A stretch of 64,000 nucleotides of DNA, taken from Niastella koreensis GR20-10. GTDB lineage: Bacteria; Bacteroidota; Bacteroidia; Chitinophagales; Chitinophagaceae. Below the pieces are notes generated by a model. It was given only the letters and a program-made list of their open reading frames with translations. It was not told where the DNA came from and did not search any database. The DNA is taken from the NCBI RefSeq assembly GCF_000246855.1, contig NC_016609.1, positions 8,969,685-9,033,684 of the forward strand. Reading direction: 5' to 3'. This document shows positions 44,794 to 54,184 of this stretch, piece by piece; the stretch's first letter is position 1; every line of letters begins with the position of its first letter. Both the position numbers and the translations under genes were made by a program.

Positions 44794-45606
44794 TTAGTTA
44801 CATTCCCAGAAATAATTCCGGGTAGCGCCGGGCGCCGGGTTTTGATTGTAGTAAGTGAAACTTTGTACTATTTTCCCTGAATCCTGTTTATAACTAACGT
44901 TGTAATTGTAACCATTCGAGTTGTAGGTTTTGATCATGTTTTTACTGAAGTAAAAGACCTCATCTGTAAAACCAATTGGTTCATCAAACAAACCAATCAA
45001 AGCCAGATCGGTGCTCAAATTAGGAATGGTGTCGTATCCAAAGGTGGTTTTACCTAAAGACGCCCCTTTGCTGTTAAATTTTTCCTTGCTGACTATGCTG
45101 CCATTTTGTGCTATGTAACGGTACTCTGAACTGTCTTTTGCGGTACCCCCGAAAGTAGTCAGGGTTAATACTACTGCCTTATCAGGCAGGGTAGAAGAAC
45201 CATTATACACAAATCTCATCTTCATGTAATCAAAGCTGCTTAAGCTGCGGTAGTTTATTTCACTCAACAGACCTGTGTTGGTATACGTAAAGATGGTTCC
45301 ATTAGGATTAAAGTATTCGGACTCCAAAATTTTTACCAGCTTGCCCGAGTCATTATAAGTTAGCGAAAAGCTATCAATACCAGGATAGCCGGAATAGAAG
45401 TCAGTTACCATATTTAATTTACCTGCGGCATCATAGTAAAAATTAAACGTGGTGTCATTTACGGCGCCATTGTGTGTACCCTGGATTATTTTTACCAGAC
45501 GGCATTTTTTTACCGGATCTGTTGGCGGGTCAACGGGTGAATCTTTTTTGGGATTACAGGAAATTACAAATAGCAGTACGAAAACGTACAAAATACTCTT
45601 TTGCAT
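44794..45606 (-). CDS. Lipoprotein with RHS/YD-like beta repeats
   Basis: 270 residues. Lipoprotein signal MQKSILYVFVLLFVISC with lipobox Cys17, then a Pro/Asp-rich spacer. The body holds several YD-like phrases (YYDAAGKLNMVTDF, TYNDSGKLVKI, YTNTGLLSEI) typical of Bacteroidota lipoproteins related to DUF4595/RHS repeats. Presumably outer-membrane and surface or periplasm exposed. Function unknown. It is convergent with dsbD; its upstream region (45607-46556) holds the 20-bp array. Confidence 0.8.
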   Translation of the reverse strand: MQKSILYVFVLLFVISCNPKKDSPVDPPTDPVKKCRLVKIIQGTHNGAVNDTTFNFYYDAAGKLNMVTDFYSGYPGIDSFSLTYNDSGKLVKILESEYFNPNGTIFTYTNTGLLSEINYRSLSSFDYMKMRFVYNGSSTLPDKAVVLTLTTFGGTAKDSSEYRYIAQNGSIVSKEKFNSKGASLGKTTFGYDTIPNLSTDLALIGLFDEPIGFTDEVFYFSKNMIKTYNSNGYNYNVSYKQDSGKIVQSFTYYNQNPAPGATRNYFWECN

Positions 45607-45780
45607 AAAAGGCTTTGATTTAAAATAGTTGTCTGTTTCTCTTTTTTGTCCTTCCGGAGTTTTCTGGTTTTGGTATACAGCTTAATTTATTGCTGTACTG
45701 CAGATGGAATTAAGAGGATAGTCGAACATGTTAGCAAAAGTATCTCATAAATTTTATAATAGGATCAACGGGTTTTTTAT
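45607..45780. other. Upstream region of the lipoprotein gene, no gene seen
   Basis: AT-rich, 174 bp, presumably holding the lipoprotein promoter. No clear TAnnTTTG box could be assigned. The 20-bp array begins at its distal end. Confidence 0.4.
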
Positions 45781-46060
45781 AAGGCAATTTACAAATCCCG
45801 GAAGTAAATGGCATTTCTCTCCGGGAAATAAGAAAGCCCAACAGGAAATAAGAAAGCCTGGAAGGGATCCTTAATTCCCGGAAGGGATACTAAAAAGCCG
45901 GAAGGAAATCACAAAACCCATCGGGAAATCGCAAAACCCAGTGGGAATATAGAAATCCAAACAGGAATTGGCTTTTCCTCGAAGGAAAACTAAAATCCTG
46001 GCAGGAATGCTAAAAACCTTCAAGGAAATCACAATTCCGGGAAGGAAATGGCCTGCAATG
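45781..46060. repeat. Array of 14 units with exact 20-bp period
   Basis: Cut every 20 bp from 45781, the units align without gaps. Positions 4-7 are mostly GGAA (or GGGA), positions 13-16 are A-rich, and positions 17-18 are mostly CC. Examples are the units at 45901, 45921, 45941, 45981, 46001 and 46021. No unit is identical to another. The period is two helical turns and the A-runs fall about one turn apart, so curved DNA or cooperative binding on one face is possible. No protein-coding frame persists through it. Confidence 0.7.
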
Positions 46061-46091
46061 GCCGTATGTTGTTGTAAAACAAACGATATAT

Positions 46092-46320
46092 GGTTCAAAT
46101 TTTAAAATTGAGGGTGAAAACAGCGCAACATCGCCTTAAAATCGTTCAACAAGGGTTGGTAAAATGAATAACTGTGGAGTAAAGTTTAAAACAAGGCTTT
46201 AAACAGCCAAATTGAAGAAGAAAACAGCTAACCAGGAGCGATAAACAACTAATACAGGGTGGTAAATTTCAAAACAATGGGTCACAACAACTAATAGCAG
46301 ATGTTAAATCAACAAACAAA
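46092..46320. repeat. Looser continuation of the phased array (about 20-22 bp period)
   Basis: AAA and AA words keep recurring about every 20-22 bp (for example near 46117, 46138, 46180, 46201, 46221, 46243, 46264), but with insertions and deletions and without the GGAA/CC pattern. Weaker evidence than the first part. No gene seen. Confidence 0.35.
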
Positions 46321-46340
46321 GGCCCAACATAAAAAGAAAA

Positions 46341-46365
46341 CACCCCGCTCAGCCTGAGTGGGGTG
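46341..46365 (-). terminator. Terminator downstream of the second ECF sigma gene
   Basis: Arms CACCCCGCTCA and TGAGTGGGGTG with one mismatch-free GCC loop; on the minus strand followed by TTTTCTTTTT. It lies about 190 bp after the sigma gene stop. Immediately beyond, GTCATTCTG (46377-46385) and CAGAATGAC (46440-46448) form a further 9-bp inverted repeat. Confidence 0.75.
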
Positions 46366-46556
46366 TTTAGTTAGGCGTCATTCTGTTCCAGCCTTCCGGC
46401 AAGCAAGCAATTCAGGAAAAATGGGCCCGGATGGAGGGCCAGAATGACAATATTTTTACTTTCTCGAATCGTTATCTCAAATCTAAGCAGCTTGTTCCGT
46501 TCCCTAATCAGAAAATGCTGTTAAATTTTTTCTGAAGTACCCAAAGTAAAAAATCC

Positions 46557-47138
46557 CTACAAAGCGATCTTTTTTTGTAACATCATTTTGCGGAGGTTAA
46601 TCAGGCCATAACGCATTCTGCCTAATGCAGTGTTGATGCTGCAGTTGGTCAGGGCTGCGATCTCTTTGAAGCTCAGATCGGCATAATGACGTAAAATGAT
46701 CACTTCGCGTTGATCATCCGGTAACAGATCAAGCATTTGACGAACGCGGTCATAGCTTTGACGCTTCATCATTTTTTGATCGGCACCGTCCTCTGTGAAA
46801 TTAATCACTTCAAATATATCCCTGTCGTCGCTGGTTTTGATAGCAGGGGTACGTTTTACCTTACGGAAGTGATCAACACACAAGTTGTGAGCAATACGCA
46901 TTGCCCAGGGAAGAAATTTTCCTTCCTCGGTGTAGCGGCCTCCACGAATAGTGTCGATGATCTTGATAAGCACATCCTGGAAAATATCTTCGGCGAGATA
47001 TTTGTCCTTTACGAGGAATAAAATGGAAGTGTACATCTTTTCCTTGTGGCGGAGAATGAGTGTCTCAAGAGCATACAGATCTCCATCCTGGAAGTCCTGG
47101 ATTAACTCATGATCGGTCTTTTTACGTAGTGAACTCAT
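46557..47138 (-). CDS. ECF-type RNA polymerase sigma factor
   Basis: 193 residues. Region 2: LVKDKYLAEDIFQDVLIKII and GKFLPWAMRIAHNLCVDHFRK. Region 4: LPDDQREVIILRHYADLSFKEIA followed by the helix NCSINTALGRMRYGL. No anti-sigma gene is adjacent, unlike the pair at 28-30 kb. Such unpaired ECF factors next to uvrA may be constitutive housekeeping members in Bacteroidota. It is divergent from uvrA with 258 bp between starts. Confidence 0.92.
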   Translation of the reverse strand: MSSLRKKTDHELIQDFQDGDLYALETLILRHKEKMYTSILFLVKDKYLAEDIFQDVLIKIIDTIRGGRYTEEGKFLPWAMRIAHNLCVDHFRKVKRTPAIKTSDDRDIFEVINFTEDGADQKMMKRQSYDRVRQMLDLLPDDQREVIILRHYADLSFKEIAALTNCSINTALGRMRYGLINLRKMMLQKKIAL

Positions 47139-47375
47139 AACTTCTACGGTTTTTTGAAGGTGATAGGATATTTATTAAATGGATTTTTATAATTGAATGG
47201 CTTTTCTGAGTAGAAGTGTCCGTGCGATAGGCGGTGTGTTTAGTTTTCGTTTCGTTGTACAAATTACCAACTAAAGATAGAGACTTTTTCGAAATAAGCA
47301 AACTTTAAGCAATTTTTAGATTTTTTTACCCAATAACCGCTAAAGAAACTATTTACGATAAGTGCTGTTATACAA

Positions 47376-47383
47376 TAAATTTG
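47376..47383 (+). promoter_or_regulatory. -7 box TAAATTTG of uvrA
   Basis: Exact TAnnTTTG match 13 bp before the uvrA ATG; no LexA-type box recognised in the 258-bp gap. The remaining gap (47139-47375) shows no other feature. Confidence 0.5.
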
Positions 47384-47396
47384 TATCCTTAATATT

Positions 47397-50210
47397 ATGG
47401 CTACATCAACAAAGGCTAATACATTAGCAAGTCCCATGCCTAAATCGCCCGATAATATATTTATTAAAGGAGCGAGGGTGCATAACTTAAAAAACATTTC
47501 GGTAGAGATCCCGCGGAACAAGTTTATCGTAGTTACCGGTGTTTCAGGATCGGGAAAGTCCTCACTTACAATAGACACCTTGTTTGCTGAAGGCCAGCGA
47601 CGGTATGCAGAATCCCTTAGTGCTTATGCGCGCCAGTTTATGGCCCGCATGGTAAAACCCGATGTGGATTTTATCAAGGGTTTATGCCCGGCAATTGCGA
47701 TAGAACAAAAGGTAATTACCCGTACCCCACGCAGTACCGTGGGAAGTATGACGGAAATTTATGATTACCTGCGGTTGCTTTTTGCCCGCACCGGTAAAAC
47801 CATTTCCCCCGTTTCGGGTCGCGAGGTAAAAAAAGATGATATCAACGACGTTATTGACGCAATAGCCAAACGGCCGGCCGGCGATAAAGTACTTATTCTG
47901 ATCCCTTTTAAACAGCATAAGAACCGGAAACCGCTGGAAGAGCTGAATATTCTGTTGCAAAAAGGATTTTCCCGCTTATACAATGGCGAAATACTGCGCA
48001 TTGAAGAGTTGATTGACGCCGCCACAGAGAAAGGCTCCGGGCCAAAGCTCACCGGCGATACGTATGTGCTGGTTGACCGCCTGGTGGTAAAGGATTTTGA
48101 TGAAGACGACCGGCATCGCATGGCCGATTCCATTGGTACCGCCTTTTATGAAGGCGAAGGCGAATTAATGCTGGAAGTGAATGGCAACATCAAATTACAG
48201 TTCAGTAACCGGTTCGAGCTGGATGGATTGCAGTTTGAAGAACCCGTTCCGAATTTATTCTCCTTTAATAATCCATTTGGCGCCTGTCCCACCTGCGAAG
48301 GTTTTAGCCAGGTGCTGGGTATCGATGAAGACCTGGTGATCCCCGACAGAAGGTTAAGCGTTTATGAAGGCGCGGTAGCTCCCTGGAAAGGGGAAAAGCT
48401 GGGTGCCTGGAAAGACCAGTTTATCCGCGGCGCCCGCAAATTCGACTTTCCGGTACATAAAGCCGTTATGGAACTGAGCAAGGCCCAGTACAAAGTGCTG
48501 TGGGAAGGTAATGAGTTCGTGAACGGCATCAACGACTTTTTTAAAGAAGTAGAACAGAACCTGTATAAGGTTCAGTACCGGGTATTATTGTCGCGTTACC
48601 GGGGAAGAACCCTTTGCCCCGACTGCCATGGATACCGCCTGCGCAAAGAAGCATTGTATGTAAAAGTAGGGGGGATGAATATTGGCGAACTGTGCGAAAT
48701 GCCGGTGAAGGAACTGGCAGTATGGTTTGCCGAATTGCAGTTAAGCGAATACGACAAACAGGTAGGTAAACGTATTTTGATAGAAATAAACCACCGGTTA
48801 AAAACCCTGCTCGATGTAGGGCTGGGCTATCTCACCCTTAACCGGCTGGCCAACTCCTTAAGTGGCGGCGAAAGCCAGCGTATACAATTGACGCGGTCAC
48901 TGGGCAGCAACCTCACCAATTCATTATATATCCTGGATGAACCGAGTATCGGTTTGCACTCGCGCGATACCGAAAGGCTGATCCGGGTGTTAAAAGAATT
49001 GCGCGACCTGGGTAATACGGTGGTAGTGGTAGAACACGATGAAATGATGATGCGGGAAGCCGATTACATCATTGACATGGGGCCACTGGCTTCGCACCTG
49101 GGTGGTGAAGTTGTAGCCCAGGGTGATTATGACGCCATTATCAAAAACGACAAAAGCCTTACGGGCAAGTACCTGCGTGGCGATCTTAAAATAGAAGTGC
49201 CCCGCGCCGTGCGTAAATGGAACCGTTCAGTAAGTATAGAAGGCGCCATGCAAAACAACCTGAAAGGCGTTGATGTAACCTTTCCGTTAAACCTGTTGTG
49301 TGTGGTAAGCGGGGTGAGCGGCAGCGGTAAAACCACCCTGGTAAAACAGATCCTTTACCCCGGGTTGAAAAAGATAAAAGGAGAACCGGTTGATAAAACC
49401 GGCCTGCATAAAGCCATTACCGGCGATATTGATTACATCTCACAAATAGAGCTGGTTGACCAGAACCCTATTGGTAAATCGAGCCGCAGTAACCCGGTAA
49501 CCTATATCAAAGCCTGGGACGAAGTGCGCGACCTGTTTGCCAAACAGCCGCTGAGCAAGATCCGCGGTTTTCAGCCCAAACACTTTTCGTTTAATGTTGA
49601 TGGTGGCCGGTGCGATACCTGTAAAGGTGAAGGCGAACAAATTGTAGAAATGCAGTTCCTGGCCGACGTTCACCTTACCTGCGAAGTATGCGGTGGTAAG
49701 AAGTTCAAGGAAGAAGTGCTGGAGGTTACCTATAAAGAAAAGAGCGTGTACGAGGTGTTGGAAATGAGTGTAGATGAATCGCTCGAGTTCTTTAAAGATG
49801 AAAAAGACATCATCAATAAAATAAAACCCCTGAGCGATGTAGGGCTGGGTTATATAAAACTGGGCCGGTCGTCAGATACGCTGTCGGGCGGTGAAGCACA
49901 ACGCGTAAAGCTGGCTTCCTTCCTGGGCAAAGGGCGCGGACAGGGGCATATTCTGTTCATCTTTGATGAACCCACTACCGGGTTGCATTTTCATGATATT
50001 AAGAAGCTGCTCACCAGTTTCAATGCATTGATCGAGCAGGGACATTCCATCCTGGTAATTGAGCACAACACCGATGTTATAAAAAGTGCCGACTGGATCA
50101 TTGACCTGGGGCCCGAAGCGGGTGATGGAGGCGGCTCCATAGTTTATGCGGGTGTTCCTGAGGGGTTGAAGAAAGTGAAGGAAAGTTATACGGGGAAGTT
50201 TTTAAGTTGA
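47397..50210 (+). CDS. uvrA: UvrABC excinuclease subunit A
   Basis: 937 residues, normal length. Two ABC ATPase modules: Walker [10 protein letters not shown] at residues 48-56 and GVSGSGKTT in the second half; signatures [12 protein letters not shown] and [12 protein letters not shown]; Walker [12 protein letters not shown] and [11 protein letters not shown]. Zinc modules: [15 protein letters not shown], and [10 protein letters not shown] to CEVCGGKKF. It recognises DNA damage and loads UvrB in nucleotide excision repair. The stop TGA (50208-50210) is in the first unit of an octamer array. Confidence 0.98.
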   Translation: MATSTKANTLASPMPKSPDNIFIKGARVHNLKNISVEIPRNKFIVVTGVSGSGKSSLTIDTLFAEGQRRYAESLSAYARQFMARMVKPDVDFIKGLCPAIAIEQKVITRTPRSTVGSMTEIYDYLRLLFARTGKTISPVSGREVKKDDINDVIDAIAKRPAGDKVLILIPFKQHKNRKPLEELNILLQKGFSRLYNGEILRIEELIDAATEKGSGPKLTGDTYVLVDRLVVKDFDEDDRHRMADSIGTAFYEGEGELMLEVNGNIKLQFSNRFELDGLQFEEPVPNLFSFNNPFGACPTCEGFSQVLGIDEDLVIPDRRLSVYEGAVAPWKGEKLGAWKDQFIRGARKFDFPVHKAVMELSKAQYKVLWEGNEFVNGINDFFKEVEQNLYKVQYRVLLSRYRGRTLCPDCHGYRLRKEALYVKVGGMNIGELCEMPVKELAVWFAELQLSEYDKQVGKRILIEINHRLKTLLDVGLGYLTLNRLANSLSGGESQRIQLTRSLGSNLTNSLYILDEPSIGLHSRDTERLIRVLKELRDLGNTVVVVEHDEMMMREADYIIDMGPLASHLGGEVVAQGDYDAIIKNDKSLTGKYLRGDLKIEVPRAVRKWNRSVSIEGAMQNNLKGVDVTFPLNLLCVVSGVSGSGKTTLVKQILYPGLKKIKGEPVDKTGLHKAITGDIDYISQIELVDQNPIGKSSRSNPVTYIKAWDEVRDLFAKQPLSKIRGFQPKHFSFNVDGGRCDTCKGEGEQIVEMQFLADVHLTCEVCGGKKFKEEVLEVTYKEKSVYEVLEMSVDESLEFFKDEKDIINKIKPLSDVGLGYIKLGRSSDTLSGGEAQRVKLASFLGKGRGQGHILFIFDEPTTGLHFHDIKKLLTSFNALIEQGHSILVIEHNTDVIKSADWIIDLGPEAGDGGGSIVYAGVPEGLKKVKESYTGKFLS

Positions 50211-50246
50211 CGAGTTAACCCGTTAACGAGTTAACAAGTTAACAGG
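50207..50246 (+). repeat. Five-unit octamer array TTRACNNG at the end of uvrA
   Basis: TTGACGAG (contains the stop TGA), TTAACCCG, TTAACGAG, TTAACAAG, TTAACAGG, all 8 bp in register. It ends 7 bp before the terminator. Confidence 0.7.
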
Positions 50247-50253
50247 TTGATAT

Positions 50254-50295
50254 AAAAAATGAGCCTCCTGCTTTTAAACAGGAGGCTCATTTTTT
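50254..50295. terminator. Bidirectional terminator between uvrA and the T9SS protein gene
   Basis: Arms 50254-50270 (AAAAAATGAGCCTCCTG) and its exact complement at 50279-50295, with an 8-base loop. A-run and T-run on both sides serve both convergent genes. Confidence 0.9.
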
Positions 50296-50326
50296 AGTAT
50301 TTATACACCCCTTTAGGGGTCGGGGA

Positions 50327-51247
50327 TTATTGTTTGCTCAGTTTGAAGGTTTGATCTTTAACCTTTACAATGTATAAGCCTTTTGGTGCAGTTACATCGA
50401 TTGCAATGGCATTGGCTCCAACAATAGAATACTTAACCAACTGACCGGTAACATTGAATACTTTGATGTTGTTAGGCGTAAGGTCAGAAGAAGTAGCGCC
50501 GATCAGCTGAATTTCGCTGGTGAAAGGATTCGGGAATACCTTGGTTACAACACCAGCGCCTTTTTTGCTGTTCACGTATACTACTTTTGACAATTCGGCA
50601 GTACCATCGATATCGATCATTTTAAGACGATAGTAGTAAGCGCCGCCGGTGCCGGGGAGTACATCATTATATGAATACTTAACAGTTTCCAATGAAGTAC
50701 CAGCTGCTTTTACTGTACCTACAGTAACGAAGCTTTTGCCATCGGCGCTTCTTTGAACTTCATATTGAAAGCTGTTTTCTTCCAGGGAAGAAGTCCAGGA
50801 AATGTTAGCCTCAGCATCTGTATTCAAACGGCCATTTAAAGAAGTTAATTTAATAGGCAGTGATCCACCTGCATCAGCCAGGTATTTACAGGTATAGTGA
50901 GTACCTGAAAGATCGAAGTCCACTTCAATATGGTGAACAGTATAAGTGCTGGCATAGGCAATAGTGGCGCCTCCAAAGGCATCTAAAGGAGTAAAGATCA
51001 CATTATTCAGATCCGGAACAGGCTGACCACCCAATGCAGCAGGTTGTACCAGCGTAACCTTAGCCGCCGGATTAACTACCGGCCCATTGCCAATAAAGAT
51101 CTTGTAATAAGGCGTGGTCCCGGGCACCAGGTAATACTTAGCCTGCATAGCTGCCGGACATGGTGGGGTTGGATTGACGTAAGGTTGTGCAAAAATTGTA
51201 GTTACATAGCATACGGATGCCATGAGTAAGAGGTAAAACTTTTTCAT
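50327..51247 (-). CDS. Secreted protein with type IX secretion C-terminal sorting domain
   Basis: 306 residues from ATG 51247 (MKKFYLLLMASVCYVTTIFAQ, signal peptide); a longer start at 51328 is unlikely. The last 75 residues (KVFPNPFTSEIQL to GLYIVKVKDQTFKLSKQ) match the type A sorting domain (TIGR04183) of T9SS cargo. Before it lies a fibronectin-like stretch (NISWTSSLEENSFQYEVQRS, then YYYRLKMIDIDG). The N-terminal 130 residues have no motif I recognise. Surface-attached or released product expected. The T9SS machinery is not in this window. Confidence 0.88.
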   Translation of the reverse strand: MKKFYLLLMASVCYVTTIFAQPYVNPTPPCPAAMQAKYYLVPGTTPYYKIFIGNGPVVNPAAKVTLVQPAALGGQPVPDLNNVIFTPLDAFGGATIAYASTYTVHHIEVDFDLSGTHYTCKYLADAGGSLPIKLTSLNGRLNTDAEANISWTSSLEENSFQYEVQRSADGKSFVTVGTVKAAGTSLETVKYSYNDVLPGTGGAYYYRLKMIDIDGTAELSKVVYVNSKKGAGVVTKVFPNPFTSEIQLIGATSSDLTPNNIKVFNVTGQLVKYSIVGANAIAIDVTAPKGLYIVKVKDQTFKLSKQ

Positions 51248-51711
51248 ACATACATTTATTAGGTTCAGAAATAGAATACAATGCCTTGCCGCAGTTTTAA
51301 AAAACATACGGATAACGGTTAGCGGCATACACGAGGTAAAACCGCAAGGGCTTTAGACAGGAGTGGAACAGTTTGGGAGTAACAAAACCTAAACCGGTGG
51401 GATATACAAGGGATATGGACTAAATACAAAAAAGTTTTAAACAGGGAATATGCAACAGGTAGGAAATTCTAACAGATATTGGAATAATTAGCTACTACGT
51501 CAGGGAGAAAATTCGATACAGTTGTCGTACGTACCTTTATTTTAATAGGGGGTGGATATGGTGGCTAAGGTAATAATAAAATTTAGATTTCAAAATCATT
51601 TGGAAGATTAAATTGTGATTGTGAGTGCGTTGGGGGATTTACGAATGCCCATAGCCGATTTCCACTACCTGTGTTACCACCCTTTTAACACAATCAATAC
51701 ACCTGGAATGC
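51248..51711. other. Intergenic region between divergent genes, no gene seen
   Basis: 464 bp between the T9SS-cargo gene and the next + strand gene. It should hold both promoters. An inverted repeat GTGTTA (51671-51676) / TAACAC (51686-51691) lies upstream of the + strand -7 box. No RNA gene recognised. Confidence 0.4.
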
Positions 51712-51719
51712 TAACTTTG
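51712..51719 (+). promoter_or_regulatory. -7 box TAACTTTG
   Basis: Exact TAnnTTTG match 20 bp before ATG 51740; a 6-bp inverted repeat lies 20 bp upstream. Confidence 0.5.
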
Positions 51720-51739
51720 CAAAACTTATAGCCAATTGA

Positions 51740-52231
51740 ATGTGTAAATTTTTAATTTCTTTATTGTTGATAATCATTTCTGTAAGCGCTCGTTCACAAC
51801 AAATAGAAGTGCCGAAGCTTATTGATATGCTTAACTGGACCCCCAAACGAATAGATACCACCCTTAAAAAAGATGGGTACCTGTTGATGCAAAAAGACAT
51901 TGATTCAACCAGCTCTTTATACCAGTATTCCTGGTTTGATAAGCAGGTGGATGGCAAAGCCGCCGTACGGTCTTTTATTTTTGCTGATGCGCGCGTACGG
52001 GACATGAAAAGCAGGCTGATAACCTATCGTACTTATATAAAGGAAGAATACCAGGAAATAGCCGCCTGGCTATTGGCCAATAACTATCAGAGTACCGCGA
52101 AATTCGATTTCAAGGAAGCCCAGCATACCTTGTACAGCAATGGCACCTTTACCATCAGGGTAAAAGTGATTACCACCGCGTTGAAAGACGGGAGGAAGTT
52201 TATTGCGTATGAGTTGGAGATGGGGAAGTGA
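51740..52231 (+). CDS. Secreted protein of unknown function
   Basis: 163 residues with a signal peptide (MCKFLISLLLIIISVSARSQ). The mature part starts with IEVPKLIDMLNWTPKRIDTTL and contains LYQYSWFD and TFTIRVKVITTALKDG; no family recognised. Periplasmic location likely. The stop TGA (52229-52231) lies in the first unit of a convergent heptamer array that reaches to the stop of the converging DUF4293 gene. Confidence 0.7.
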   Translation: MCKFLISLLLIIISVSARSQQIEVPKLIDMLNWTPKRIDTTLKKDGYLLMQKDIDSTSSLYQYSWFDKQVDGKAAVRSFIFADARVRDMKSRLITYRTYIKEEYQEIAAWLLANNYQSTAKFDFKEAQHTLYSNGTFTIRVKVITTALKDGRKFIAYELEMGK

Positions 52232-52341
52232 GTTGTGAATAGTGAGTAGTGAGTGGGTTGCTGAATTTCGAAGTGTTTGACAAGGCAATGACTGCCGAAA
52301 CGTTTTGAGCTAACTCACTACTGACAACTGACTACTCACTA
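52228..52341. repeat. Convergent heptamer array GTGANTN / CTNACNA spanning stop to stop
   Basis: Left arm 52228-52255: GTGAGTT, GTGAATA, GTGAGTA, GTGAGTG. Right arm 52314-52341: CTCACTA, CTGACAA, CTGACTA, CTCACTA. The + strand stop TGA is in the first left unit. The DUF4293 stop TAG (minus strand) is in the last right unit. The element fills the whole gap between the two convergent genes. Confidence 0.75.
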
Positions 52342-52764
52342 GCGAAGCCTGTCTAAACTTTTCACCAGTTTCTCATCTTTACGAATGCCTCTGATAGCAA
52401 GGAATAACAGGATGGGGATGAAGATGGCAAATACCGCCGTAAGGTCAAATTTACCTTCGCCCGGAACATACTTTTGGGTTTCGGCAAAATATAGTCCAAG
52501 GTTTAACAACGATACTAACAGTGTTATTAAAACGATGCGCAGCTGCATTTTTCTGATCTTGTAAAGGAAAATGGCAATAAGCGATGCAATGCCCACACCG
52601 GCGGTTAAGATCAGCAGCAGTAAGTTGCTTTGCGCGGTTAACGATACAAAAGCTTTCGGTTGATTATCCTTAATCAAATTGCCGCTGTAAAACGAGAGCT
52701 TTATACTGCAAAAAGCAGCAGCAGCGGCCAGCAGTAACCAAACTGATTGCAGACGTTGGATCAT
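52339..52764 (-). CDS. DUF4293 family four-helix membrane protein
   Basis: 141 residues. MIQRLQSVWLLLAAAAAFC at the N-terminus and four hydrophobic segments, ending KDEKLVKSLDRLR, match the Bacteroidota DUF4293 family, whose function is unknown. It lies downstream of glyA on the same strand, separated by a repeat element. Confidence 0.85.
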   Translation of the reverse strand: MIQRLQSVWLLLAAAAAFCSIKLSFYSGNLIKDNQPKAFVSLTAQSNLLLLILTAGVGIASLIAIFLYKIRKMQLRIVLITLLVSLLNLGLYFAETQKYVPGEGKFDLTAVFAIFIPILLFLAIRGIRKDEKLVKSLDRLR

Positions 52765-52779
52765 GGGTTAACAGGTTTG

Positions 52780-52892
52780 AGTAGTGAGTAAGTAAGGTGA
52801 GTTGTGAGCGGTGAGTTGTGAGTAAGCTCGCGAAAGATCAGATTGCTGAAAATCCGGGAACCCACTCACTACTGACTACTCACTACTGACTA
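52780..52892. repeat. Convergent heptamer array GTGAGTN / CTNACTA after glyA
   Basis: Left arm around 52780-52824, including GTGAGTT, GTGAGCG, GTGAGTT, GTGAGTA (52797-52824). Right arm 52865-52892: CTCACTA, CTGACTA, CTCACTA, CTGACTA. The glyA stop TAG (minus strand, 52892-52890) is in the last right-arm unit. Its core (AAGCTCGCGA ... CCGGGAACCC) resembles the core of the element at 56143. Confidence 0.75.
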
Positions 52893-54170
52893 TCCTAATT
52901 CAGGATACAACGGGAACTGTTTCATGAAAGCATATACATCATTCTTTACAGTGGTGATGTTAGCTTCATTATCGGTATCCATTAATACTTTATCGATCAT
53001 GCTTACTACTGTTTCCATATGTCCTTCATTCATACCGCGGGTAGTAATGGCAGGAACACCTACGCGGATACCACTGGTAACGAATGGGCTCTTATCATCG
53101 AATGGCACCGCATTTTTGTTAAGCGTAATGTGCGCTTTATCCAGGGTTTCCTGTGCTTTTTTACCGGTTATGTTCTTGTTACGCAGGTCAATCAGCATCA
53201 AGTGGTTATCGGTACCATTGCTTATGAGGTTGTAACCGCGTTTTACAAAAGAAGCCGCCATGGCCTGGGCATTTTTAATGATCTGCTGGCCGTAGGTTTT
53301 GAACTCATCGGTGAGGATTTCACCAAATGCTACAGCTTTAGCAGCGATCACATGCTCCAGTGGTCCGCCCTGCATACCGGGGAAAACGGCCAGGTCGAGG
53401 CAGGAGCTCATGGAGCGGATATTGCCTTTAGGGTCTTTAATACCCAGCGGGTTATCAAAGTCATGACGCAGCATGATGATACCGCCGCGGGGTCCGCGCA
53501 ATGTTTTATGGGTAGTGGAGGTTACAATATGACAATGGTCAAAAGGATCGTTGAGCAAACCTTTAGCAATCAAACCGGCGGGGTGGGCGATATCGGCCAT
53601 CACCAGGGCGCCAATTTCATCGGCTACGGCGCGGATGCGTTTATAATCCCAGTCGCGGCTGTAGGCAGAAGCGCCGCAAATGATCATTTTGGGTTTTTCC
53701 TTTCTGGCAATAGACTCCAGCTGGTCATAATCAACCAACCCGGTTTCTTTATTTACCCCGTACGACAGTGCCTGGTAGTTTTTACCGCTGAAGTTGGCGG
53801 GGCTGCCATGGGTAAGGTGACCACCCATGCTCAGATCGAGACCCAGGATCTTGTCGCCTGGCTTTAAACAGGCTAAGAATACAGCCACATTTGCCTGGGC
53901 GCCTGCATGGGGCTGCACGTTGGCCCAACTGGCGTTAAACACCTTTTTCAGGCGCTCGATAGCCAGCGTTTCAATTTCATCTACCACTTCACAACCACCA
54001 TAATAGCGTTTGCCGGGATAGCCTTCAGCATATTTGTTGGTGGGAACAGTGCCCATGGCCTGCATGACCTGGTAAGATGTAAAATTTTCGGAAGCAATGA
54101 GTTCTATACCATTTCTTTGACGTTCCAGTTCTTTCCTGAGAAGGTCAAAAACAAGCGTGTCTTTTTGCAT
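52890..54170 (-). CDS. glyA: Serine hydroxymethyltransferase
   Basis: 426 residues from ATG 54170 ([18 protein letters not shown]); the in-frame start at 54209 lies upstream of the predicted promoter and is rejected. It converts serine and tetrahydrofolate to glycine and methylene-tetrahydrofolate using PLP. Motifs: [33 protein letters not shown], and the PLP lysine Lys222 in [15 protein letters not shown]. The -7 box TATATTTG ends four bases before the ATG. The stop lies in a repeat array. Confidence 0.97.
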   Translation of the reverse strand: MQKDTLVFDLLRKELERQRNGIELIASENFTSYQVMQAMGTVPTNKYAEGYPGKRYYGGCEVVDEIETLAIERLKKVFNASWANVQPHAGAQANVAVFLACLKPGDKILGLDLSMGGHLTHGSPANFSGKNYQALSYGVNKETGLVDYDQLESIARKEKPKMIICGASAYSRDWDYKRIRAVADEIGALVMADIAHPAGLIAKGLLNDPFDHCHIVTSTTHKTLRGPRGGIIMLRHDFDNPLGIKDPKGNIRSMSSCLDLAVFPGMQGGPLEHVIAAKAVAFGEILTDEFKTYGQQIIKNAQAMAASFVKRGYNLISNGTDNHLMLIDLRNKNITGKKAQETLDKAHITLNKNAVPFDDKSPFVTSGIRVGVPAITTRGMNEGHMETVVSMIDKVLMDTDNEANITTVKNDVYAFMKQFPLYPELG

Positions 54171-54174
54171 GGCG

Positions 54175-54182
54175 CAAATATA
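54175..54182 (-). promoter_or_regulatory. -7 box TATATTTG of glyA, four bases before the start codon
   Basis: CAAATATA on the + strand. Possible -33 TTG elements on the minus strand (54201-54199 or 54204-54202) lie inside the GGCAAC octamer array. The transcript is probably leaderless. Confidence 0.6.
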
Positions 54183-54184
54183 AG

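Noticed and set aside
45781..46060. CRISPR array
   Set aside because: Units are 20 bp with no constant repeat and unique spacer, and no cas gene is present.
45871..46098. 75-codon open frame on the minus strand inside the 20-bp array
   Set aside because: The 20-bp period is not a multiple of 3, so repeated units are read in changing frames; no protein features and the DNA periodicity explains it.
45781..46320. Integron or IS remnant
   Set aside because: No integrase, transposase, terminal inverted repeats or attC-like sites were seen.
53019..53867. 282-codon open frame antisense to glyA
   Set aside because: Shadow of a strongly conserved gene; no signal, motif or promoter of its own.
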